DNA of 26,671 bases from a virus, in IMG/VR virus record IMGVR_UViG_3300033146_000641, positions 1-26,671 of that record. One strand, 5' to 3'. Every line of letters starts with the position of its first letter. Within the stretch, counting starts at the first letter, position 1. Position numbers and translations under genes: made by a program. Of this stretch, positions 7,798 to 14,568 are shown one piece after another. The notes beneath the pieces were generated by a model that saw only the letters and a list, made by a program, of their open reading frames with translations, was not told the DNA's origin and did no database searches.

Positions 7798-7968
7798 ATG
7801 TTTATAAATTATAATTTTGAATCTAATAATAGAAATTGCGTATTCTTTAATGTCATAGATTATACATGCTCTGTAGGATGTCTTAAAGCAAAAGTAATTA
7901 AGAATTCTAGATGCCCCTTTATAGAAAAAGATAAGAAACAGGAAAATTGTCCGTGTTTCACTAAATAG
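7798..7968 (+). CDS. Small cysteine-rich protein (56 aa)
   Basis: ATG at 7798 follows GTAAGGGAAAT (a usable AAGGGA site) and the frame ends at TAG 7966-7968. The protein has six cysteines in the order C14, C24, C28, C39, C50, C52. Key stretches are YTCSVGCLKAK and SRCPF, then ENCPCF. The spacing suggests a small metal-binding (probably zinc) fold. A late-promoter box sits just upstream and a structured non-coding region just downstream. I do not know a function. Confidence 0.65.
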   Translation: MFINYNFESNNRNCVFFNVIDYTCSVGCLKAKVIKNSRCPFIEKDKKQENCPCFTK

Positions 7969-8281
7969 ATAGTATAATTTATTTTACCCCTCAATGTGAA
8001 ATCATATTACCTGCCGGAATGATTTCACTCTTCATCAAGAGTGGGGTAGGGAAGTATGCCCGGCTTCCCTACTCCACTCCCTTTCTATAAGTTATTAATA
8101 GAAATTAAGGAATAGGTAAGCGGAGATCTATTCTTTAATCAGATAGGTGGGGAGAGACTTTTCTCCTTTCACTCTTCCCACCTATCGTTTAATAAGATAA
8201 AATGATTCACATGATAGTTATAAATAAATTATCGATATAGTAGATAAAGTAGATTTTAATAAGTTAAATGGGGTTAACAGG
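7969..8281 (+). ncRNA. Hairpin-rich non-coding region, possible structured RNA
   Basis: This 313-base stretch has no convincing ORF but holds four strong hairpins: GTGAAATCAT 7996-8005 with 8019-8028; a 16-bp stem 8039-8054 with 8064-8079 (one G-U); AAGGAATAG 8107-8115 with 8128-8136; and a 15-bp stem 8142-8156 with 8172-8186 (one G-U). CACTCTT 8026-8032 can instead pair with AAGAGTG 8037-8043, which would break the first two stems, so alternative folds are possible. A late-promoter box follows at 8219. The last hairpins may act as terminators for the 7798 gene. Whether it is a stable RNA is not shown. Confidence 0.5.
8219..8226 (+). promoter_or_regulatory. T4-type late promoter box
   Basis: An exact TATAAATA 55 bases before the ATG at 8282, downstream of the hairpin array. 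Confidence 0.5.
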
Positions 8282-8482
8282 ATGGTTAATATAGATATTC
8301 AGAAGATCATTGAGAAGTTGAAAGCATTGTCAGATAATTGTGAGATAGAGAAGCATGATAATATGCTATGTAATGATTGTGGGTATACCTGGGAAACTTC
8401 AGTTAAACACCTTCCTGATAACCCAATCAAGGAGCCTGTCTGTCCAAGATGTGGTAGTCAGAATACTATGAGATTGAAATAA
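8282..8482 (+). CDS. Small zinc-ribbon protein (66 aa)
   Basis: The protein has a helical N-terminus (residues 1-25) and then a zinc ribbon: CNDCGYTW at 30-37 and CPRCGSQNT at 54-62, giving a CxxC-18-CxxC-like arrangement. The aromatic and glycine residues after each knuckle are typical of ribbons that bind nucleic acid or protein. There is a TATAAATA box upstream. The function is unknown; a transcription or late-gene accessory role is possible but cannot be read from the sequence. Confidence 0.7.
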   Translation: MVNIDIQKIIEKLKALSDNCEIEKHDNMLCNDCGYTWETSVKHLPDNPIKEPVCPRCGSQNTMRLK

Positions 8483-8543
8483 TTCAGTGTGTATGGTAAT
8501 TAAGTTACTTAATTATTGGTTATAGTGTAGTATAGTAGATATT

Positions 8544-8551
8544 TATAAATA
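8544..8551 (+). promoter_or_regulatory. T4-type late promoter box
   Basis: An exact TATAAATA 36 bases before the ATG at 8588, the third such box within 800 bases. Confidence 0.5.
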
Positions 8552-8587
8552 ATCTTGTTAGTTAATAATTCAACGTAGGAGGTAGTT

Positions 8588-8959
8588 ATGAGTAAGTCAT
8601 CAAGTTTAATTAAATTAATTGAGGAATCAGTTAATAATGATATTCGAAATATCATACGTAGTGTTAAAACTATGGAAGAAATGCTAAAGAAAAATTATGA
8701 TGATGATTATGAAGATATTGTCGGTAATATTTTATATGATATAGCTGATGAGTCACCAGTCACTGAATTGAAAGATGAACGTGGTCAGAAACTGGGTAAA
8801 CCTGATAGTAAATTAAAATCAATTATTAAGAAGATAACAAGTTCATTAAAGAAACTGCCATCAGGTAACTTATCAATATTTGCTCACGAAATTGCCAAAA
8901 TCTATGGTATAGGAGAAAGAGAATTAGGCGATGGATTCTCTGGATGGGATAACTGGTAA
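8588..8959 (+). CDS. Unknown small protein with putative capsid-targeting N-terminus
   Basis: The 123-residue product begins MSKSSSLIKLIEESV. I-E-E before S at residues 11-14 fits the (I/L)-x-E cleavage rule of T4-type prohead proteases, with the glutamate at residue 13 as in three other proteins here. The remainder is mostly helical and charged and ends GDGFSGWDNW. It has AGGAGG before the ATG and its own late-promoter box, so it is probably well expressed late. A strong hairpin follows the gene. I do not recognise a family; head-packaged cargo or a core protein is my inference from the N-terminus. Confidence 0.75.
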   Translation: MSKSSSLIKLIEESVNNDIRNIIRSVKTMEEMLKKNYDDDYEDIVGNILYDIADESPVTELKDERGQKLGKPDSKLKSIIKKITSSLKKLPSGNLSIFAHEIAKIYGIGERELGDGFSGWDNW

Positions 8960-9002
8960 TATAGTTAGCAAATAGGGGAGTGTAATTCTCCTATTTCACA
9001 TA

Positions 9003-9060
9003 GGAGTGGGGAAGAGTTTTTGCCATTTACATTTTTCCTCCTTTTTCTCTTCTCCACTCC
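9003..9060 (+). terminator. Long-stem hairpin, probable terminator
   Basis: GGAGTGGGGAAGAG (9003-9016) pairs with CTCTTCTCCACTCC (9047-9060), 14 bp with one G-U, around a 30-base pyrimidine-rich loop. ATTTATTATTT follows. The stem sequence resembles the one at 8039-8079. A weaker hairpin lies just before it at 8970-8996. Confidence 0.55.
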
Positions 9061-9096
9061 ATTTATTATTTATCAAAAGGCATACCCTATATAATT

Positions 9097-9729
9097 ATGA
9101 ATAAATCAAAAGAAATATTACGTTTTATTGCTGAAGCAAAATTGCCTAAGGAAATTGCTAGGGAATTTAAATTTGCTCCCTTCTTATTTCCAGACGATAA
9201 GTTGTCTATTAAAGCTATTGCTCAGAATCCTGAAAGATCTTATGAAGACAGAGAAGTATATACAGAATTTAATTTTTCTAAGAAACCTTTAGATGGAAAA
9301 ATTATTAATAACCAATATTCAACTTGGTTAACTGGTGAGAAATCAATTGAATTAGGGACTATGTTAATAGAAGCTGGTAATGATGCTCTCACTAGGAGTA
9401 GACTTAAGAATTATGAAACTATTGAATTACTAGCTGCAGCTAATTCAGCTCAGAGGGGATTATATAAAGAAGTCATTATTACTCGGCAGAATGATGAAAC
9501 CCCAAATGACTATGGACCTGGGTTTTACTATTATACTTTTTATTATAAAGCAGATGATGATCTATATTCAAGAAAGATAAAGGATGTAGTTTATTATTTT
9601 TCTCCATTTAAGGATGAATTCAATAAGCAGATAAAGAATTTTACTTTTGGTATCCCATATAAATTAGTTAATTTTAGTTATGATTTAATCAAATCTAAAT
9701 TTGATAAATCTAGTAAAGATTTTGAGTGA
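9097..9729 (+). CDS. Unknown protein (210 aa) with putative capsid-targeting N-terminus
   Basis: It begins MNKSKEILRFIAEAKLPKE. F-I-A-E before A closely resembles the cleaved leader of T4 internal proteins (a short peptide ending near FIAEA), and the glutamate is residue 13. The mature part is mixed alpha/beta and rich in Tyr, Phe and Lys, with YGPGFYYYTFYYK near residues 138-150 and a basic C-terminus (DLIKSKFDKSSKDFE). At 210 residues it is the largest member of the set. I recognise no enzyme motif. Position among small genes after the capsid protein and the leader suggest an internal head protein. Confidence 0.72.
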   Translation: MNKSKEILRFIAEAKLPKEIAREFKFAPFLFPDDKLSIKAIAQNPERSYEDREVYTEFNFSKKPLDGKIINNQYSTWLTGEKSIELGTMLIEAGNDALTRSRLKNYETIELLAAANSAQRGLYKEVIITRQNDETPNDYGPGFYYYTFYYKADDDLYSRKIKDVVYYFSPFKDEFNKQIKNFTFGIPYKLVNFSYDLIKSKFDKSSKDFE

Positions 9730-9738
9730 GATAAATAA

Positions 9739-10056
9739 ATGAAATTAAATTCCCTTAACACACTACTGCAGATTGGGAAAGTAATTAATGCTCGTGATTA
9801 CAATCTAGTACTAGATGGAGATCTTAAACCATCTAGGAATACTTATAGACTACTCAGTCGTAGTAATAAAGAATTAGGTATCATAGAATTACATAATGAT
9901 TACCTCCGAGTATTAAAAGGTAAAGATACTAAGATATTTAAAAATGATATAAAATCAAATAGCGATATCATTGAATTAGTAGATAATATTATAAAATATA
10001 TGAATGAAACAATGGCTAATTCAATTATTAATAAAATAGAAGGAGTTGTCAAATGA
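9739..10056 (+). CDS. Unknown small protein (105 aa)
   Basis: The ORF begins MKLNSLNTLLQIGKVINARD and lies 9 bases after the previous stop. Its stop overlaps the start of the next gene by four bases (ATGA), which suggests translational coupling. The N-terminus is a short amphipathic helix, loosely like the other small proteins but without an L-x-E site. The middle reads as beta hairpins (NKELGIIELHNDYLRVLKGK). I do not recognise a family. Confidence 0.65.
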   Translation: MKLNSLNTLLQIGKVINARDYNLVLDGDLKPSRNTYRLLSRSNKELGIIELHNDYLRVLKGKDTKIFKNDIKSNSDIIELVDNIIKYMNETMANSIINKIEGVVK

Positions 10057-10496
10057 GTGTTTATTTCAAAGGCAGGAATATGTCGGAAAAGGAATATTTA
10101 GAAGCACGTAAGAGGGATCAAGAAGAGTATCTGAAAATCCTTAATAGTAAACCTGGAAATCCTGTTATTCCCAGCAATGACACTGATGAAGTCAAGACTG
10201 ATGAAGTTAAGACTAATGAAGCTGATACTAATGAAGTCAAGACTGATGAAGTTGGTACTAATGAAGTCAAGACTGATGAAGTTGGTACTAATGAAGTCAA
10301 GACTGATGAAGTTGGTACTAATGAAGTCAAGACTGATGAAGTTGGTACTAATGAAGTTGAATACACCTCAGATCAAATATATGATATGCGGAAGGATGAA
10401 CTTATTGAATTAGCTTCTAAATTAGAGATTGATTCTGAAGGTTATAAAGAAGAACTTCAAAAGAGAATTATCAATCATCTTGGTTTAGCAGTCTAA
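10053..10496 (+). CDS. Pentapeptide-repeat linker protein with C-terminal SAP-like domain
   Basis: The 147-residue protein has three parts: a charged helical N-terminus (1-43, EKEYLEARKRDQEEY); twelve tandem pentapeptides of the form T-D/N-E-V-K/G (about 44-103), acidic and probably extended; and a C-terminal SAP/HeH-like helix-extended-helix (about 108-147, MRKDELIELASKLEID then EELQKRIINHLG). SAP-type modules usually bind DNA or sit in nucleic-acid proteins. AAGGAG precedes the start, which overlaps the previous stop by four bases. The nearly perfect 30-nt repeats make copy-number change likely. YLE-A at 16-19 is a possible protease site. Function unknown; a DNA-tethering role in head or host is conceivable. 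Confidence 0.72.
   Translation: MSVYFKGRNMSEKEYLEARKRDQEEYLKILNSKPGNPVIPSNDTDEVKTDEVKTNEADTNEVKTDEVGTNEVKTDEVGTNEVKTDEVGTNEVKTDEVGTNEVEYTSDQIYDMRKDELIELASKLEIDSEGYKEELQKRIINHLGLAV
10182..10361 (+). repeat. Tandem 15-nt repeat, 12 copies (30-nt higher-order unit)
   Basis: Twelve in-frame 15-base units encode T-D/N-E-V-K/G. The middle eight form four near-identical 30-base copies (TNEVK-TDEVG), pointing to recent expansion. The array also opens a meaningless reading frame on the other strand. Confidence 0.9.
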
Positions 10497-10513
10497 TCAT
10501 ATAGAGTTATTCA

Positions 10514-10741
10514 ATGAGTAATGAAATTGAGGTACACAAAATTACTGTTAATTCTAAATGTCCTAGGTGTCAAAAATATTTTAAAATTAAATTAAGTATT
10601 AATATTCTTGATAAGAATAAGTTATTTAGAAAATATTGTGATAGCTGTCATAACATAATTAAACATAATTTTGAATATCCTGTTAAACTAAATGTAATTA
10701 ATAAAGAAATAGGTTTTACCCATAAGATAAGTGATCTTTGA
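10514..10741 (+). CDS. Small zinc-knuckle protein (75 aa)
   Basis: The protein has two CxxC knuckles, CPRCQKYF at 16-23 and CDSCHNII at 42-49, with basic residues between and after them. This fits a zinc ribbon of the kind that binds nucleic acid or protein. It is the second such small protein in the accessory stretch. The ribosome-binding site is weak. No specific function can be read. Confidence 0.65.
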   Translation: MSNEIEVHKITVNSKCPRCQKYFKIKLSINILDKNKLFRKYCDSCHNIIKHNFEYPVKLNVINKEIGFTHKISDL

Positions 10742-10763
10742 TTATTAGACAAAAGGCGATAAA

Positions 10764-11093
10764 ATGAGTAAATCTAAAGAACTGTTGGATTTCTTAAATG
10801 AATCAGTATTGGTATCAGAATTTTCTAGAGACACTAAATTATCTTTTGAATCGTCATTAAAAACTATTTTTGAAGATAATGATCTATATTCAATCTCAGG
10901 TGATAAAGATAAATTCATTATCAGCAGTGATGGTTATTCATTATCAGTACGTCCATCTGAGAACATAGGTATGGTTATCATTATGAGAGAAGATGGTGAA
11001 GAAGAAGAGATTCCATTTGCTGATCTCTTTAAAACTGTAGATACTGAAGTTAAAGCATTGAATAAATCAGAAGTTACTAGTGATGAGATATAA
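10764..11093 (+). CDS. Unknown small protein with putative capsid-targeting N-terminus
   Basis: It begins MSKSKELLDFLNESVLVSEF. L-N-E before S at residues 11-14 fits the prohead protease rule and again places the glutamate at residue 13. The mature part is acidic, with a predicted beta segment (DKFIISSDGYSLSVRP, then MVIIMREDGEEEEIPFADL). No family recognised. It is followed after three bases by the probable neck gene at 11097. AAAGGCG precedes the start. Confidence 0.75.
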   Translation: MSKSKELLDFLNESVLVSEFSRDTKLSFESSLKTIFEDNDLYSISGDKDKFIISSDGYSLSVRPSENIGMVIIMREDGEEEEIPFADLFKTVDTEVKALNKSEVTSDEI

Positions 11094-11096
11094 TTT

Positions 11097-11612
11097 ATGG
11101 ATGCTTCTGAATTAAAGACTGCTGTAGTTATATCTCAGCCTATAGATGAATCTGAGATAACTGACCCTATAATGGATAGGGCTATTAAGGCTGGTCTTTA
11201 TATATTTAATAAATATCTGCCTAAGAAGAATAGGAATTATATATCAGGTGGTGCATATACTTTATTAGAAGGTGAAAGTTTATTAGAAGTTTATGACCTT
11301 ACAGAAATGTTTACTCCTAATTATGCTTCTCCTGCAAAACATAAAGTAAATGGAAATACTGTACTAGTATTTACACCCTGTTGTTTAGTTACATGCTCTA
11401 ATTATGATCTTGATACTATACCTACAGAGTATGAAGAGATATTTATTAAATTAGTTGGGTTGTATGTTAAATCTTATTGTGCAAATATAAGAAGAACTGC
11501 TACTCTAAGTGATCTTCCCTTTGATTTAAAAGGTGAAGATTTCTATCGTGAGTTTGTTGAAGAATTAGAGAAATTAGAGATTATTCTTCAATCAAAAGAA
11601 ACAGGGTTTTAA
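11097..11612 (+). CDS. Probable neck / head-tail connector protein
   Basis: A 171-residue protein with an N-terminal helical part (DPIMDRAIKAGLYIFNKYLP, 22-41), a middle beta region with three cysteines (VFTPCCLVTC, 111-120) and a C-terminal helical pair ending KLEIILQSKETGF. It is the first gene of the block between head and tail sheath where myoviruses keep neck and head-completion proteins. The call rests on position and general look only; no motif is diagnostic. Confidence 0.45.
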   Translation: MDASELKTAVVISQPIDESEITDPIMDRAIKAGLYIFNKYLPKKNRNYISGGAYTLLEGESLLEVYDLTEMFTPNYASPAKHKVNGNTVLVFTPCCLVTCSNYDLDTIPTEYEEIFIKLVGLYVKSYCANIRRTATLSDLPFDLKGEDFYREFVEELEKLEIILQSKETGF

Positions 11613-11820
11613 GAAAGTTTTTGTTAATCACCCCAACTTTCCCTGGGTGAATTAATAAACGACCCTTAACAAGTCTGTTTGACCCCTTAAAGAGGGGTAT
11701 TAAATCCCATAAAAGAAGTTTGAGAAAAGAAATTGGGTGACTCCTATTGTGAGTCGTGGGAATTATTAATAATATAAGTTTGTGGATTTGAATTTAATAA
11801 ACTAGATTAGGAGAAGAACA
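11613..11820 (+). other. Non-coding gap with hairpins
   Basis: The gap is 208 bases without an ORF worth calling. TTAATCACCC 11624-11633 pairs with GGGTGAATTAA 11645-11655 (one bulge) and may be a terminator for 11097. ACCCCT 11682-11687 pairs with AGGGGT 11693-11698, and GACTC 11739-11743 with GAGTC 11751-11755. A TATAAGTT box near 11773 could be a weak late promoter for the gene at 11821, which has a good AGGAG site. Confidence 0.45.
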
Positions 11821-12144
11821 ATGAGCCATTCAAGAGCTAAATCATTAAGTCAAACTATTGAGAGTTTCCTTAGACGTTTTGAGGATGAGGTGACTGTTAA
11901 GGAGATGCTTGATACTGAGAACGCAGAGATAGAAGATAACGGAGATCATCTTAGTATCACTATACCTATGACTGATAAGAATTGGTCAGTATCTAATGTT
12001 AATGATCTTGCTGATTATTTTAACTCAGTAGGTTTCCACAATACTCATGTTATCAATAACGGTATGGAAATCACTATGAATATCCCTAAGGATAACGAAG
12101 AGTTAATCTCACGTGTCAGGGAAGAATTAGGCATTTCTCTATAA
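11821..12144 (+). CDS. Unknown small protein (107 aa)
   Basis: The product starts MSHSRAKSLSQTIESFLRRF. T-I-E before S at 12-15 is a looser match to the cleavage pattern shared by other small proteins here. The body reads as alternating strands and helices (DHLSITIPMTDKNWSVSNV, then GMEITMNIPKDNEELISRV), like a small alpha/beta fold. It has a strong AGGAG site and is preceded by a structured gap, so it probably begins its own transcript. I do not recognise it. Confidence 0.65.
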   Translation: MSHSRAKSLSQTIESFLRRFEDEVTVKEMLDTENAEIEDNGDHLSITIPMTDKNWSVSNVNDLADYFNSVGFHNTHVINNGMEITMNIPKDNEELISRVREELGISL

Positions 12145-12162
12145 GAATAGGTTATTCAATAA

Positions 12163-12636
12163 ATGAAATTCAAAAGAATATTTATATTAATAATCCTGAT
12201 TTCCGCATGTAGGATTGCCTACGCTGACAATTTATTGATTACACCTAGGCAGATAGTTGATAATTCCAGAACTAATGTCATGGTATCCCTTATAGGATAT
12301 TATCCTGCATTTATTTATCATGTTGTAGATGGTGATACTGTAGATGCAGTAGTACGTATTGGTTTTGAGTTTATCACATATAAGAGATTCAGGATATATA
12401 ATCTTGATACTCCTGAGACATGGAGGCCATCCTGTGATGCTGAAAGAATTCATGGTGAAAAAGCTAAAGAGGAAGCTAAGAGATTATTACTGAATAAATA
12501 TCTTATTATCCGTACTGGATTTGATCAAGGATACTATTGTAGAGAATTAGCTGATATCTACTTACCTGATGGAACTAATTATAGCGATTATATGAAAGCT
12601 AATGGGTTCTCCAAGAGAAATAATTATAAGCAATAA
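12163..12636 (+). CDS. Exported staphylococcal-nuclease-type (SNase) enzyme
   Basis: The 157-residue protein has an N-terminal export signal: basic MKFKR, hydrophobic IFILIILISA, then either a lipobox (ISAC, C16) or a signal peptidase I site after AYA (residue 21). The mature part carries the SNase/thermonuclease active site: VVDGDT at 54-59 (D56, D58), R77 in FRIYNLDTPE with D82, T83 and E85, and R127 in CRELADIYLPDG. These match SNase D19/D21, R35, D40, T41, E43 and R87, so it should be a calcium-dependent DNase/RNase. C91 and C126 could form a disulfide outside the cytoplasm. It lies among probable neck genes, an odd place for a secreted nuclease. Confidence 0.85.
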   Translation: MKFKRIFILIILISACRIAYADNLLITPRQIVDNSRTNVMVSLIGYYPAFIYHVVDGDTVDAVVRIGFEFITYKRFRIYNLDTPETWRPSCDAERIHGEKAKEEAKRLLLNKYLIIRTGFDQGYYCRELADIYLPDGTNYSDYMKANGFSKRNNYKQ

Positions 12637-12639
12637 ATT

Positions 12640-13065
12640 ATGACTTTAATAAATAATTTTGAGGGTATACTGAGTAACTTAAGTAACGTTGCTATCACTA
12701 TCCTAAATAATTTATTTGGAGTGAGGGTAAAGATCTACCCAGTAGAAACTTCTAATATCTATAGTAATGTCTATACTGGTCAGGATGGAGATACAAGTAT
12801 AATATCATCAGAATATCGAGAGTGCTCTATATTATTTACTGGTGATATTTATCAATATTTAAATTCTTCATACTCTGATATAGCTTTTATAGGTGATAAC
12901 TATTGTTTCATAGATCAAAACACTCCTGAATTAAAATCTGGTGAAAGAATAGTTTATACTAGAGAAGATGGTAAGGAAATAAGATTTACAGTTAAGGATA
13001 GATTGCCTATAGGGTTTACCACTGAGATAGTTAAGAAATACAGAATTCTATACATAGAAGAATAG
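12640..13065 (+). CDS. Probable neck or head-tail joining protein
   Basis: The 141-residue protein starts three bases after the nuclease stop. It has a helical N-terminus (about 1-25) and then a beta-rich body with YRECSILFTGDIY near 59-71 and GERIVYTREDGKEIRFTV near 101-118. It reads like a small adaptor, and it sits with the 13071 gene just ahead of the tail genes. There is no diagnostic motif, so the role is inferred from order. Confidence 0.45.
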   Translation: MTLINNFEGILSNLSNVAITILNNLFGVRVKIYPVETSNIYSNVYTGQDGDTSIISSEYRECSILFTGDIYQYLNSSYSDIAFIGDNYCFIDQNTPELKSGERIVYTREDGKEIRFTVKDRLPIGFTTEIVKKYRILYIEE

Positions 13066-13070
13066 GAAAT

Positions 13071-13721
13071 ATGGATACTAATTTCTCTGTTATATCTACT
13101 ACGGTAATAGTTATAAGTAATTTTCTGCAATTATATAAGAAATATTTTCCAAGTATTAATTTTATATTTTCTCAGTCTATTGATTATGAGATTGGATTTA
13201 ATAATAGGAAAAATTGGAAAATATCTAATGATATTTATAATAATATAGATGTAACTCCTGCTCTATTATGGAATAGAGAGCCGTTAAGGATGTCAGAGCC
13301 ATTACTTGATAGAGGCAGGAAAACATCTTATAAGATTTATGATGGTGTAGACCAGGCTGATGTACTAGCATATGCTACTCCTAATTTAGAAATAAAGTTT
13401 GCTTATATAACTAATTCTTTACAGGAATTAGAATTAATAGAAGCTGTATATACTTGTGCTATGCAAGATATAACTTCAATGAAGATAGAATATCCTACAT
13501 TTGGTGAATATTCTTATACAGTAGATTTTAAAGAATTAGATGAGCTTACTATAAATAAAGAGGGTTCTAGTTATTATTTATTAGCTAGTTCAGCTACTAT
13601 ACAAGGAGCGATATTTGTATTAGTAGATAAATATCCAATATTGAAAGATATTGTGACTACTTCGTATAGTAACCTATATCCAAGTACACTTGAGATATCT
13701 AGTATAGATTATACTGTCTAA
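13071..13721 (+). CDS. Probable neck / tail-completion protein
   Basis: A 216-residue protein, AGGA before the ATG, five bases after the previous stop. Notable stretches are PALLWNREPLRMSEPLLDRG near 64-83 and a C-terminal beta/alpha part. Position (last large gene before the sheath, apart from small insertions) suggests a neck or tail-terminator protein. No signature I can name. Confidence 0.45.
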   Translation: MDTNFSVISTTVIVISNFLQLYKKYFPSINFIFSQSIDYEIGFNNRKNWKISNDIYNNIDVTPALLWNREPLRMSEPLLDRGRKTSYKIYDGVDQADVLAYATPNLEIKFAYITNSLQELELIEAVYTCAMQDITSMKIEYPTFGEYSYTVDFKELDELTINKEGSSYYLLASSATIQGAIFVLVDKYPILKDIVTTSYSNLYPSTLEISSIDYTV

Positions 13722-13767
13722 GAGAAAATAGTTATAATTAAATAATATTTAATACAAGGATAGGATT

Positions 13768-13986
13768 ATGTGCAAATCTAAACAGATTTTAGATCTTATA
13801 AGTACTCTTGAGAGCAGGGAACCTACTGAAAGTGAATTAAAGAGATTTAAAAAAGCTGCATCTAGGATGGTGGATGAAATAGAAAAAAGAAGAAATGCTG
13901 GTGATTACACTGAAGAGGAAAGAGCTGATTTAGAAGAAATATTTTATGATAATATGGTTAAGATGGTGAGAGGCGAAATAGATTAA
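13768..13986 (+). CDS. Small helical protein (72 aa), leader-like N-terminus
   Basis: It begins MCKSKQILDLISTLESREP, close to the shared pattern but two residues longer before E-S, so it fits the strict (I/L)-x-E rule poorly. The rest is charged helix (SELKRFKKAASRMVDEIEKR) and ends KMVRGEID. AGGATAGGA precedes the ATG. Function unknown. Confidence 0.65.
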   Translation: MCKSKQILDLISTLESREPTESELKRFKKAASRMVDEIEKRRNAGDYTEEERADLEEIFYDNMVKMVRGEID

Positions 13987-14004
13987 TAGTCTATTAGAAA
14001 TAAT

Positions 14005-14319
14005 ATGGAAGCTGAATTATTAAAATTTTCTAATATTTTAATATCATCTGATATAATATTAAAAATATTTCAAAGTATGTTAGTTATTTTTCTTGCTTTG
14101 TCTATTAAGGATTATATATCTAACGTAGTTGCTTATCTATCTTTTAGATTTTCTATTAATATAGGCATAGGTAGCTGTGTCTTATATGATTATGAGGAAA
14201 TGTTTATAGTCTCCGCCACTACTAGAGTAATTATCCTAGAAAATAAAGATATGAGAGTCTGTATACCTATTAAGAATTTTATGAATAATAGTTGGACACT
14301 TGTTAAACCAGAAAATTAG
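14005..14319 (+). CDS. Membrane protein resembling a minimal MscS channel core
   Basis: The 104-residue protein has one clear membrane helix (about 16-36, IILKIFQSMLVIFLALSI) and a second, pore-helix-like stretch (ISNVVAYLSFRF, 38-49). The rest follows the MscS beta-domain pattern: SN-x-x-A ahead of FR, then GIGS, then SATTRV, an N-K-D turn, and CIPIKNFMNNSW near 86-97 where MscS has IPN. The usual cytoplasmic C-terminal domain and first helices are absent. It could be a small channel-like or channel-interfering protein, or a virion/lysis-related membrane protein. The likeness is by eye only. Confidence 0.5.
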   Translation: MEAELLKFSNILISSDIILKIFQSMLVIFLALSIKDYISNVVAYLSFRFSINIGIGSCVLYDYEEMFIVSATTRVIILENKDMRVCIPIKNFMNNSWTLVKPEN

Positions 14320-14378
14320 ATGGCGTAACTGCCCATAAAAGCCATAAAGGCAAAATTAAATTTAATTGGAGGTACAAT

Positions 14379-14555
14379 ATGAAAGTAAACGTATTGAATA
14401 AAACTAATCGTCAGATTGTAATGTATACGTCTGATGCGAATAAGGCTGATAGGTCATTTCCTATCCCGCCACGTGCAGTTAAAGTTGTAGATTTAAATTC
14501 TATAGAAATTAATTATGTTAAGACGCATTACTCAAATGAGTTAATGATTAGGTAA
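14379..14555 (+). CDS. Small unknown protein (58 aa) upstream of the sheath
   Basis: ATG at 14379 follows a strong TGGAGG site and the frame ends at TAA 14553-14555, 13 bases before the sheath start. The peptide is basic and beta-like: MKVNVLNKTNRQIVMY, then SFPIPPRAVKVVDL. It uses CGT and other expression-type codons. I do not recognise it; a small structural partner of the sheath or a neck protein would fit the place. Confidence 0.65.
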   Translation: MKVNVLNKTNRQIVMYTSDANKADRSFPIPPRAVKVVDLNSIEINYVKTHYSNELMIR

Positions 14556-14568
14556 GGAGATATAGGTT

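Noticed and set aside
10182-10361. CRISPR-like array
   Set aside because: The units are contiguous without spacers and are in frame within a coding gene.
10118-10413. Repeat-derived ORFs on both strands over the T-D/N-E-V array
   Set aside because: Both arise from the 15-base periodicity, which keeps all frames free of stops. Neither has a start signal, and the products are monotone repeats.
11613-11820. tRNA gene in the gap
   Set aside because: Hairpins are present, but no cloverleaf, T-loop (GTTCRA) or CCA-type acceptor could be fitted here or in the other gaps.
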